A stretch of 64,000 nucleotides of DNA from Warburgia ugandensis (Eukaryota > Streptophyta > Magnoliopsida > Canellales > Canellaceae). Positions 8,246-18,893 of this stretch are shown here, piece after piece; within the stretch, counting starts at the first letter, position 1; every line of letters starts with the position of its first letter. The stretch lies in assembly GCA_035236585.1 (NCBI GenBank), contig CP141136.1:57491136-57555135 (forward strand), in the 5' to 3' direction. Made by a program: the position numbers and the translations under genes. The notes under the pieces are model-generated. The model had not been told where the DNA came from. It searched no databases and worked only from the letters and a program-made list of their open reading frames with translations.

Positions 8246-11200
8246 CTACAGGGAAAGCATACTCATAGCCATGTCATCTATTGCCTCTAGCTTCTCAGCT
8301 TGAGCTTTCTCTGTCTCACTTCTTATTTTAGAAACAAGGTTGGCATGATCAGAAACTGAAAGAGGAACACCATCTCTTGTGGAGAGAAGTACTTGAGCCA
8401 CCTCATCTTTCAGCTTTTGCTTCATATTCTTCTCCTATATTATCAAATACATAAATAAGATAATTTTGAGGTAATAGCCACAGTAGATTCAGTTAAATAT
8501 CAATGAATTATCTGCTCCAAAACTTGGCACCTTTTCTTTTGCAGCCTGAATTTTCTCTTTTGCTTGCTTCTTTCTTTCAACATGTTTTGAATTTTCTTCA
8601 TCAATCCAGCTCCTCAAATCTCTAAGAGAAAAAGCAGTTAAATACAAACAATTTCCTAAAGGAAAAGGTATAAAGTGGTAACATCATAAGACAAACTTGC
8701 TGTAACTTACTCAGTGCAAAGAGTCTCATCACAAAGAAAATTTAAGAGCCTCAGCTTTTTAGAAGAATCTAGCCTATTATATCCATCAGCACCCCAATCA
8801 AAACAGTCCAAAGCCAATTGCTTCCATGCACAATTAGATTCAGGGATGCATTTTTCAAGAGCTTGAAACCATGAATTTCTGCTCCTTGTTGAATGTGATA
8901 TAGGAGATCTGGAAGTGATACAAAAGATCAACTGAATTTTTAGAGTGAAAACTTAAAAGAGAAGTTCTATTTTGTGAAATAAAATTATGAGGGTGAAGGA
9001 TTATACTCTTCTCCAAAGTCCTTTTGAATTATTGACATCAGTTTGATATGGAACTCCATGGTGGAAGCATACCCTTTACTCCTACCACGACGACATGTTA
9101 TTTCACGAAGAACGGATTCTGGCTGGCCTTTCTTTAGATCAAGAACCTAAAATGTAACCAATTATATAAGAAAAGACTAGGCAACTTAGAACTAGAAAAT
9201 ATAGAGCTTTTATATGTCTTAGCCTTGCTGTTGCAAGATAAACACAAATCTTAGACAAATGAGAAAAGCCCACAGTTCCAATCCAACAATCCTCCAATTG
9301 AGTCAATATTTACTAATCACAAAGTGAAACTGATGGGCAGGATGCCAAGAAGTAGAAAAGCTTAAGAACAGGCCCAAATTCCAGTTCTGGAGAAAACATC
9401 CAAAGAATTGAGAATAATATCAGATCTGAGACCCAAGGGATGGTCCAGATGCATGGAAAACAGCATTAAAATAAAAATAATAATAACAATTGTGATATTG
9501 AACTCCTTCAAACTCAAACCAGGAGCATCAACTAAAGGGATCCATAACAAACTTGAATAGCAAATATGTCCTCTGAACCAATAGATAACTCAGAGTGCTA
9601 TGCAAATATTGTAAGTTGTATGCAAAAAACTAAGCAAATTTGAATTGCCTGGTGTCCCGTGATAAAATGGAGTTTGAGGAGGGGCTGCAATGGAATTAAG
9701 CGTGGACTAACATAAAGCAATCAGCTCATCAATGTGCCTGATCCCCTGTTTCCATATAATTTTCCTAAAACATGCCAAGCATAATTCAACCTCTCATTCA
9801 AGAGGCATTAATTAATTCTTATCTTACCATGATCCAGGATGCTTACAATTATTTTTATTTTCACAAGGGAAGATGAAACCACATTCAAGTATTACCTGTC
9901 CAAAAGAAGAACAAAATTCAAGAAACTGCAAGGCTGGTCCAACATCATCTGCAGATAACTGAACCCCGCCTACAAGAATTAAGTTGCTGCCTTGAGGCAA
10001 TTTGACTTCTGTAAAGGAATTTTCGCTGTGGCTTTTACTATTCTTTTTTTCATGCTTGCACAGTTTCGGAATCATTGTTGGCTTGGCTTCAGTCTTGACA
10101 TTGCTTTTAGCATCATCTGTATAAGTTAAGTCAGTGCCTTGATCCAATTTGATGTCTGCACTGGTGTCTTTGCAGTGGCTTTTCCTGTGTGGTTTTACCT
10201 GTTTGCACAGCTTAGGAATAAGCATGGGTTTGGCTGCAGCACTGTCATTAGTTTCAGCATCTACAACTTTCATCTCATCTGCAGCTGCAGCTGCCAACAA
10301 ATGATCAAGTCCAGTTACCTTCTCTTCTCTCTTTATGGTATTCAAAGAGATATCTGGGGAAACCTTTGTTTGTAGGTCCTTTTTCTTCTGGCTACCACCA
10401 TTTGCCCTACCCTCACATGCATCGCTGAAAGTATCATCCCGTCTCAACTTTTTCTGGTACTTCGAGCCCAACTTCTCTGAATCATGCTGCAACTCATGAG
10501 AAGAATTTTCCTTTGCATGCTTTCTTTTAGATGGTACTAAACCCTTGCCAGAAACAACTGATTTATTAGGCAAAGCAAGCAAATCTTTCCTCATCTTAAA
10601 CTGCAAATTGATGTCACCTTGTTCAGCAAAAGACTTTTTCTTTCCATGCTTTTGTTTTGAATGTACTAACTCCTGCTGGCACCAGTCAGTTATAAACAAA
10701 CAACCCATGGCCCATGCCATATCAAATAAATTGATTGCCATCTCTGAAAAAACAAGTCTCAGAAAAGGAAAAAAGGAATAAAAAATCACACCTTGCTACA
10801 TGCAGCCGATGCATTTGGCAAGGAAAGCAGATCATTTGCTATCTTTTCAGCCTCCACAGCTTCGAAACCTTTTACATGCAGCAGTTCCAAAACTGAAGAA
10901 AACCCAGTTGCCTTGGCTGTATGAGCAAGGATTCCAGTTGGTTTCTGCCCTTTTTTCTTCCTATAAAAACACATAGGAATCTTAATATGGAACCTCAAAT
11001 CATCACAGAGTACACCCATATGGAGAATAAAACTCACATGCAGAAACTACAATTGCAGACACCTCTGCATTTGGGGCAGTTCCAATCATCCAATACTGCC
11101 ACCTCTTCCGCCTTTTCCCCATATCTGCATGAGACCAAGTAAAATTAAACATGAAATGACACAACCAATTTTCTCAGCGCATGCTACATATCTTGACAAT

Positions 11201-13096
11201 CATAAAAGAAGAAACAATGCATATTAATGATAGTAAAGAGATGTAGCCACTTCAAAAGTGCAACCTCCCTATTATGCTACTCTCAAGGAACCAAACATTC
11301 ATGCAAGTCTTACATCATTTCTCTCAGTTTGTAAGAAGACTACACATCAAATGTTGATACCCATCATAGTAACTAACTTTACCCTAGTAGCTACCATCCT
11401 GCAATGACTACAGTACTACTTCTATATAAAACCTACAATCGATTCTCCATTGCTTATTTCATCTTGCATCATATAAGAAATAGGTATCAACAGAAGCTAA
11501 AACAAGTCGAGACTAGGTATCAGCAGAAATTATACTAGGCAAGACTAAGTAAAAAAAAGGGCAGACCGGTGCATGAAGCTTCCGTGTATGTGAGGTCCGA
11601 GGAAGGGGTGGATAAGTAGCAGTAAAAGGTAAAGGCAAGAGTTAAGTATCAGCAGAACTTAAAGTAGATGAACCCTATTTTCTTCATAGAACCTTTAGGT
11701 TCGGATGCACCTTTACATTTGTCTATGATCATGTGCAATCAAGCCCCTCATAAATTATAGCAATGATTTCAGAAAAGTGTGCAAGTTAAGGTGTATGATA
11801 AGTTATCATCAATTACTAATTACTTTTGCATCAAAATAAAAATATTGCCAATTATTTTAGAAAGTGATGCACACAAGTTTTCTTGGTATAAAAAATGTCC
11901 CATCTTACACTCAATATCCTTCCCCTTTAGTTCAATCTCTCAATGAGCAACTTCTGAATACAGAGTTTGTTTCCAAATATCCTCCTCCATGGTCATTTAA
12001 CGTATACCCTTGGAAACATCCTTTTACCTTACTAAGAGCTATATCACTCCTAGTAGAATGATCTATCATTATTAGCAACATTTGTCCCATTAGAAACTTC
12101 TTTCTTATATATCTCTCATATTCAGAAATATATCCATGCTTGTAGCTCTTTTATCATCTTGAAACATCCGCACACCCACATCATTTAATGAAATTCATTG
12201 AGTAGTAAAGCCTTTTGCAATCCTTAGTAAAATTTATGTATGCGGAGTGAGTCGAGTGACTAAAGTCATCCTCATCGTACATTAAATATGGACAAGTATA
12301 TCATTTATCGGCCCCTGGAAACTTGTATTTCTAAGGAATTCATTAAGTTATAAGATACAACATGCTATAAGTTAGAGAAATGATAAATACAAGTGGCTAC
12401 TTTGCAACTTATCCCAAACAAGTGCCCACTATGGGAACTGATGAGGTGCATGCGTAGTAGGTACTTGTTTGGGATAAGTTGCAAGTGCACACTTGCATTT
12501 ATCGTTTCTCTATAATTTATCGCCTGTTGAATGCAATCTGCAAAGACATTTTTCATAAATCATTGTGTAGAATAAATGACATGTGAAAAGTGCTCCTGGA
12601 AAAACTTACAACAACAAAAAGGAATGCAGAAAAATGAAAATTGACCTGTTTAAGAGACATTTGTGACAGAATTTGATTGTACAGGGCTTTTGATTCACAT
12701 TCTTGCATGCAGCAACAAAGTCCAAGGTTTTCTGCCGGCACTGGAATTACAAACAGATAGAAACAGCAAGATATCAAACAAGTGTTTATATGCATAGACA
12801 AGGTAAATACATAGAAATACTATATCCTTCGTTTCGTTTTATAGGTGTATGACATTTACCTGATGACAAGTTTTGCCATTCTGAGAATCGTAAATACGGC
12901 CACCAACTACACGAACTCCCGGACATCTCTTGCGTTTGTGAGGAGAAGTCTCCTGAGGGTCCACATTTGGCTCATTTTGCAGAGTCAGATCATTCCTCTT
13001 GTTCTTGTTCTTCTTCTTCTTCTGGGTTTGTTTGTTGATTGTAGGAGAAGCCGGTGCTATGGATTTGGAACCTGATTGTCGAGAAGAAACGGCCAT
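8246..13096 (-). CDS. CDCA7-like zf-4CXXC_R1 zinc-finger protein with DDT-like domain (nine coding exons found)
   Basis: Exons on the minus strand: 13096-12860, 12740-12646, 11124-11038, 10960-10792, 10675(or 10672)-9896, 9146-9007, 8908-8711, 8621-8531, 8434-8263. All have GT-AG introns and compatible phases, giving about 655 codons. Residues 1-57 are basic and lysine-rich. Residues 58-175 form the zf-4CXXC_R1 domain: CHQ-CRQK, FCHKC, NRYGE, NCPKC, CNCSFC. Residues about 176-430 are a low-complexity basic linker with internal duplications. Residues about 431-570 form a DDT/WHIM-like part (FLEFCSSFG, KKGQPESVLRE, MEFHIKL). A charged coiled-coil-like tail ends at MAM. CDCA7 proteins bind DNA and recruit SNF2 remodellers of the HELLS/DDM1 type; this DDT-bearing plant class is less studied, so function is inferred. 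Start: the ATG at 13096 has a good context (GGCCATGG); an in-frame ATG at 13513 is open but its upstream sequence looks like 5' UTR/promoter. Without splicing at 8263 the frame stops at 8246; more exons may lie to the left. Confidence 0.88.
9147..9895 (-). other. Intron 5 of the CDCA7-like gene
   Basis: 749-bp GT-AG intron separating the two halves of the DDT-like domain (donor after FGQ, acceptor before VLDL). AT-rich; no element recognised. Confidence 0.8.
11552..11613 (-). mobile_element. Au-type SINE 3' fragment
   Basis: On the minus strand it reads as the 3' portion of the same SINE family as 4045-4222: a CCTTCCTCGGACCTC-like segment, GGAAGCTTCATGCACCGG, and a CCCTTTTTTT tail. The tRNA-related half is missing. 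Confidence 0.75.
12366..12519. mobile_element. MULE-type MITE with 9-bp target duplication
   Basis: A 136-bp foldback (12375-12510). Left arm GAGAAATGATAAATACAAG..., right arm inverted GAGAAACGATAAATGCAAG.... The two arms pair for about 55-60 bp including the shared block CAACTTATCCCAAACAAGT. Flanking 9-mers TATAAGTTA (12366-12374) and TATAATTTA (12511-12519) differ at one base. A 9-bp duplication points to Mutator-like transposase. It is non-coding and intronic. Confidence 0.82.
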
Positions 13097-13224
13097 GGCT
13101 AAGGATTCTTCACAGTGAAGAGCAAGATGAGAGGATTTCAAATATGGGTATCGCTTCTTTGATAGCAGAATATGGGATTTTAGATTCCTAGAACTAGTTC
13201 TTCTGCATTTGTGCTGATATTTAG

Positions 13225-13350
13225 TGTTGGGCGGGAGAACAAGGCTGAAGAAGAGAGCAGTGTCAAATGTGGCGGGTTTTTGGAATGGAGATTGGAGGGC
13301 AAATCTTTTTGCTGCGTGAAATGTTGAAATTCGAAGCCTTCCCGCGCCTG
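13225..13350 (-). promoter_or_regulatory. CDCA7-like proximal promoter/5' UTR with E2F-like cores
   Basis: Three GC-rich cores stand out in AT-rich DNA: GGGCGGGA (13229-13236), GGCGGGTT (13271-13278) and TTCCCGCGCC (13339-13348), 130-250 bp upstream of the ATG. Each is one or so mismatches from the E2F consensus WTTSSCSS. Animal CDCA7 is an E2F target, so S-phase regulation is plausible here, but that is inference. Confidence 0.45.
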
Positions 13351-13544
13351 TCAAGCGAATGAAAGTTCTGACTTTTGGGGCCCCATACACAACTCGGCCC
13401 AAATGTACAAGTACATGTCTGACGGGCCTTGCTGAAGTTTCATAAACTGTAAGAACGTGACCCACGTGGATCTCACATCTACAAACCTTCGGATTACAAA
13501 CTCTGTAAGCCAAAAATTAAAGGCTTGCATGTGTTAAAATGCAG

Positions 13545-14290
13545 AACTTTTAGTCTTGCCACAGTGGTAAAGATGTCGCCATGTGATTTGGAAGTTATAT
13601 GTTCTGGGCATGGAAATAGTCTCTTACAAAAAGGCAAAGTAAAGTTGCATGCTATAAACACTTTGTGATCTATCCCTACTCCAACCCTATATATGCAGGA
13701 GCTTTGTGCACCAAGCTGCTTTTTTTCAGGTGTTAAAGTACTCAATAACTAAGTGGTCTGGCTCTTTTCCTTCTGATGTGTGTGATTTGGAACTTTTAGC
13801 CTTGCTACAATGGTAAAGTTGTCACGGTGTGATTTGGAAGTTATAGGTTCCAAGCATAGAAGCAGTCTCTTGCAAAAATGGTAAGTAAAGTTGCATGCTA
13901 TAAACCCTTTGTGATCTGTCTCTTCTGCAACCCTATGTATGTAGGAGCTTTGTGCACCCAGTTGCTTTTTTTATGTCGAAGTGCTCAATAACTAAGTGGT
14001 TTGGCTCATTTCTTTTGGTTGTTTGTGATTTGGAATTTTTAGTCTTGCCTCAATGGTTAAGTTGTCATTGTGTGATTTGGAAGTTATAGGTTTTAGGCAT
14101 GGAAACAATCTCTTGTAAAAATACAAAGTAAAGTTGCATGCTATAAATCCTTTGTAATCCCTCCCTTCTTCAGCCCTACATATGCAGGAGTTTTGTGCAC
14201 CGAGCTGCATTTTTTTTATATGTTGAAATGCTCTATGGCTATGTGGTCTGGCTCATTTCTTTCGGATGTTTGTGATCTAGTCTTTGCCTC
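13545..14290 (+). repeat. Three tandem copies of a SINE-containing unit
   Basis: Three head-to-tail units of about 245 bp. Each holds a degenerate Au-type SINE (about 13548-13725, 13794-13970, 14037-14210; marks: TAGTCTTGCC, GTGATTTGGAAGTTATA, AGTCTCTTGCAAAAA, AAAGTTGCATGCTATAAA, AGCTTTGTGCACC) plus about 65 bp of the same flank (CTCAATAACTAAGTGGTCTGG, in pieces). Because the non-SINE flank is repeated as well, this is tandem amplification of one locus rather than three insertions. It lies 450 bp upstream of the CDCA7-like ATG. Confidence 0.85.
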
Positions 14291-15649
14291 AAGGTCTTGC
14301 ATCTATTTTGTAAGTCTCTTTCTGAAAAGGTCTAGAAGTCAGAAGAGGATAAAATACATGTGTGAACAAATGTTTTAAAGGATTGATTTTTATTTTATTT
14401 TTTTCTGTTTTCTTGGAAGGCAATGGTATAGTATGAAGCATATGTACTTCAACTCAGGTACAGCACTCATTTCAGCTATGGATCTCTAAGAATGGGTAAG
14501 AGTGGATGAGTTTTCAAAGGAAGCAAAAGTTCGTAGTGGTTGGAGAATGAGACTACAAATGAAATACCACTTTTTTTTGCATGAAAATTTTCATTATTTT
14601 GATAGTTGCTCTTTGCATATATGTATTCTTTGCTTTGTCTTTGGCTTCTCATAGAGCTCTCGCCAGAGTTCATTTATTAACTATGATGAGTTGGATATAA
14701 TGAGAAAGAAAAATAGTTTAAGTGTGTCCACGCCAAGTTTTCTTCTTTGGGTAATTGCATGAAAACATTATTATATGCCGGCTGGCTACCCATGAATATT
14801 CTTTAATGTAATATTGAAAAAGGAAAGAGAGAACGATCATTTTTAATCAGTGATGTCATTTCTCTCTCTTCTTTCTCTCCCTGGTTCACAGCAACACGCA
14901 AGCAACCACCGGAGTTCGATACGACCTGCCAAAAGCACAGATTGGGAGTCATTTTAGATGATCCAAGCTATCTATCCTCTGGGCATGTTGTTAGACAGAC
15001 AATCTTTCGAGATCCCATACATAGGATGATCTTATACTTTGATTTCTTTACTCTATACTTCATTTTACATTGGAAAGTTTCGAGGCTGTGACCAATCAAT
15101 GCGTGGAAATTTTGAATTCTTCGGTTCTATGTCATAGACAGCGGGACAGTCATTACACCATTTGTGCAGGTCGCTACTTATGAGACAAGGAATTTCACTA
15201 CCTTAGGATAGTTAGAGTTACTGTTGTCATTTACCGGGTCTTCCATTCAAAGCTTATGACACTTCTCCATCCGACCTTCCAACACTAGGCAGGTATTAGA
15301 TTTTATTCGTCATGTTATCACTTAGCAGAGTCCTGTGTTTTTAGTAAATAATCGCTACCTCTGGTATGTGCTGCTTTCCTAAGCAAAAGATAGGAGAACA
15401 CCCCTTCCCCCTAAGTTATGGGGTTATTTTGCGGGCATAACTTATTGAAGATACAACTCATATGGTGAATGCCTTTGATCACCTAAGAGAGGAACCCTCT
15501 CTCTCTCTCTCCAATGATCTTTCCAGAGATTTTTCCACCTCCATTTCCCCACTAACTCCGAATTGGCTATATTGATTTGCAGCTGAGATTTTTGGAATTA
15601 TTTTCGAAGTATTGCCAGAGAGGAGTGAAAAGGAGAACCACAAAAACGT

Positions 15650-15701
<52 letters not shown>

Positions 15702-17584
15702 AGCCAGCTAATTAAATTTTTAAAGCTATTGGTGAGGCTCAGATAATTAAAAAAGCAAGAAATAGATAGAAGTTTTCAAGTGAAGGGGCATGTAGAGTCA
15801 AGGACACATATATCAGTATGTCTAAAATATTTTATAGAATAACCATTAAATTTTTAAATTTTACCTGTTTTGCTGTGGACATTCCTGTCATAATCAAAAC
15901 CTTTCATGCCAATATTACTCCCTAATAAATATGGACACTTTTTTTTAATCCACTGCAAGTTATATTTATGTTACTAAGATATTCCTAAATTGTACGATGC
16001 AACATATTTTAAGTTATCCACCATTCCATGCGATCCATGGACGATTTTTTTGGTAAGCCACACCTGTCGATGGATCTTTATAAGCTAATGCTTGCCTATA
16101 ATTCATGAGGGGATAAGCTAGGTGGGTTTTACTTTCTATGGAAACCTAATGTTTGGAGAAAATCTACAGTTAGTAGTCTGCGTCTTCCAATCTCCACCAA
16201 TTGTCCCCTTTGCTCTGTTTATAAGAGCATCCTAACTTAGCCTTCTTACATATCAAAGGCTAAAATGTGTGCCGTACTACAGGTTAAGTAGTGAAGCATT
16301 CCTCAATATTGTGTACCGTAAGGCCTTCTTTTCTTAATAGCAAATGTTATATCAGAAATATTCTCATTTTTAGTAAATTTTCTTTTAAATATTAAGGTTT
16401 TCTATTGATAATGAGATCTCACCTCTTAAACAACTTCATCATGGGTACTTGATCACTGTACACAAGCCTTTGAGACTTAGTGCGTGGAGAAATCATGACC
16501 AGGAAAAACCTATAGAATTTATGAGTCACCAAGACCGAGCAAATGAGTAATCCTGCCAACTACTGTTATATACAATTACTTACAAAACATATTTTGGATC
16601 TAATTATCTTAAATGTTTTATTTTTTTCACATACAATTATTGGTCACAAGCCACTTAAGCTTTTTTTGGAAGGAAAGGTGACAGGGAAATTTGAAACTCT
16701 AATCAAATATTTGAGGTCTATAAGGCTGCGCTAATAAGTCTCGCTAAAGCATGTGAGAATGTGCTACAAAACTACTCCTGCTTAGAAGTGGAAAAATAAA
16801 ATAGGAAGAGACATGTTAGCCTTGAGTAGGCAAATGTGTTAGTCTAGATCTATTGAAAAGTAGTGGAGTCAATTTGCTTGTTTTAAATGACCACAAATTC
16901 TCGTAATAGAGAAGAGTTTCACTATGGGTAATTTGAATCAGTAATCTATTACAGTACAAAAGTTTAGTTTCTCAATCAATATGCTTCTTTCTTGGAAACT
17001 ATATACTAAATTACTTTCATTGTAAATTATTGGATTTGAGACTGGAAATTCATTAAACATAAAGAAATTATAAGTTATTTATGAAAAGAGTAATGCCAAT
17101 TAAAAATGTATCACTTGCAGTTAGTAACATAGAATAAGGATTTTTTAAGAAGTCGAGTGGTTCAAAGCCTAACTAATTGCTTCCATGATTGTAGGTGAAT
17201 ACTTCTCCAATTTAACTTATAATATCTCCACATAGGGTACCTTTGCAATGATGAGTCAATGATCCAGTGACATAGATAGTTGAATATCACTCAAATTGAC
17301 CTACACACTGGTTCCATCTTTATAATGGATATTATGTATATGTATTGTTATTTTATGACCTTGAGGAGACTATTATCTAATATATAATATATTTTACACT
17401 TGCATAAGCACTTGGATTTTCATATTTTCACAAATGTATGACTTTTATTATATAAATATAATTATTTCATAACCATTGAAAATATATGATTTAACTATTT
17501 ATAAAAGACATTGGTTTGTGATGATATTGTTATCGTATATTTAGACATTAGATGATTTGTTTTATCACTTATATTTATTTGTGG
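14291..17584. other. Gene-free AT-rich region
   Basis: No gene or structured element recognised. Contains a GA microsatellite (15651-15697) and a CT run near 14870. Its right part may be the decayed outer portion of the old LTR element that follows, but I cannot place that LTR's start. Confidence 0.5.
15651..15697. repeat. (GA)n microsatellite
   Basis: About 23 near-perfect AG dinucleotides. Confidence 0.95.
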
Positions 17585-18893
17585 ATTCATTGTGAAGGCT
17601 TGGTGGTTGGTCCTTGAGATGTGACCCCAAGAGAGGGGCAGTGTTCTGGGATGGTGAACAACAAGTGCTCGTGGCTTTTTTGTATATCAAACATTTTGTT
17701 TTCATCTATCGGCTTTAAGGTATTGGGTGATTTTTCTGATTTTGTGGATTTTTTATAGGTGTTTCTCTCAATGGATGCTATACTATGAGGGATTTAAGGT
17801 CGGCTATTCGCCCTCTAACTTTGTGAGATATAGAAACTTGCCCCATGGAAGGGCAAATTCATAAGGAGTGGTATCATGAGTAACTCGCACTACGAGTCCA
17901 ATCCTCCCTCATGCACAATGGACACAGTCTCTCATTCTAGTATCCATGAGGAGCAACAATTAATAGACTTGAGAGTTGATTATCGATTTCGCATAGCTGT
18001 CCATATGGTTATTCTATGTTTTCATACAGTACTGTGAACACACCAGGATAAACATATCCTTATATACCAACAGTGTGATGATGCTAGGAGGATTGATATG
18101 AGTACTCATGATTGGACATGAGATTTTATGGTACACTTGTAGGACTTGCACGTTAGAGTTTCTCTCAATGATGATATGCATATTTATATTGAGATATTCT
18201 TGAGTTTTAAATATTCTGTATTGGTATATTTATGAGCCTTTATGCTTTGTATTATTACTTGCTATACTAATTGATGTCACGTGCTTTTCATGATTTGTAT
18301 TATCCTTATTATCATTATTATTGGAAACCATGTTAGCTCTATTTTCATGTGAAAACTGCTTATTGCATGCTTTTTGAGACTCTAGCACCTAGGCCATGTA
18401 TTGCATATTTATTTTTTTCAAGTTATTATTATTATTATTATTATTATTAAATGTCTACATACCTACCAAGCTAACTTGCTGAAGCATTGCATTGTTTTTG
18501 CAATGCCTCATATATTGAAAAAGATAGACAGGAGTGAAGAATAAGAAGAAGACAAGTAGCTAATTGAGACATTTTATATTGAGGGTATATGTTACCATGT
18601 TTGGACTATATACATATATTTGTTGTACTTGGGACTATAGTTGCCAACTAGATAGATCCTTAAAAAATAAACTTGTTTTTAAATGCATGCTTTACTTGAA
18701 AATGAAAACAGAATTTTATATTAAGTTTTTAAAAATTAGACATAAATAAATAATAACTTGAAGGTTGACACTCGGGATTTTTAAATGAATTTCATTAAAA
18801 ACACTTTCATTGCTTGTTTTCTAAATTATTTTCAAACTTGGGGCTCCACATTTTGAAAAGAATTTAAAAAGCATTATAAAAGCCCACGTCATC
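17585..18893 (+). mobile_element. Old gypsy LTR remnant (3' part of a probable 5' LTR)
   Basis: Similar in order to the 3' parts of the other LTRs in the window: a CTTGGTGGTTGGTCCTT block, a stem-loop at 18480-18510, a GGTTGACACTCGGG-like block, and an end TTGGGGCTCCAC...CACGTCATCA matching the GGGGCCCCACC...GTCGTCACA ends of the LTRs near 40.5 and 50.7 kb. No clear primer binding site follows it, so assignment to the element continuing at 20-50.7 kb is likely rather than proven. Heavily decayed. Confidence 0.55.

Larger units (their letters stand above)
11125..12645 (-). other. Intron 2 of the CDCA7-like gene, with two small elements
   Basis: 1,521-bp intron between the exon ending in the codon for the NRYGE arginine and the exon starting with its YGE. 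It contains a truncated SINE (11552-11613) and a MULE-type MITE (12375-12510). No other structure recognised. Confidence 0.85.

Noticed and set aside
13097-13513. 139-residue N-terminal extension of the CDCA7-like protein from the ATG at 13513
   Set aside because: In frame and open, but the sequence resembles promoter/5' UTR with GC-rich cores, the translation looks random, and the ATG at 13096 has a strong context. Kept as a remote possibility.
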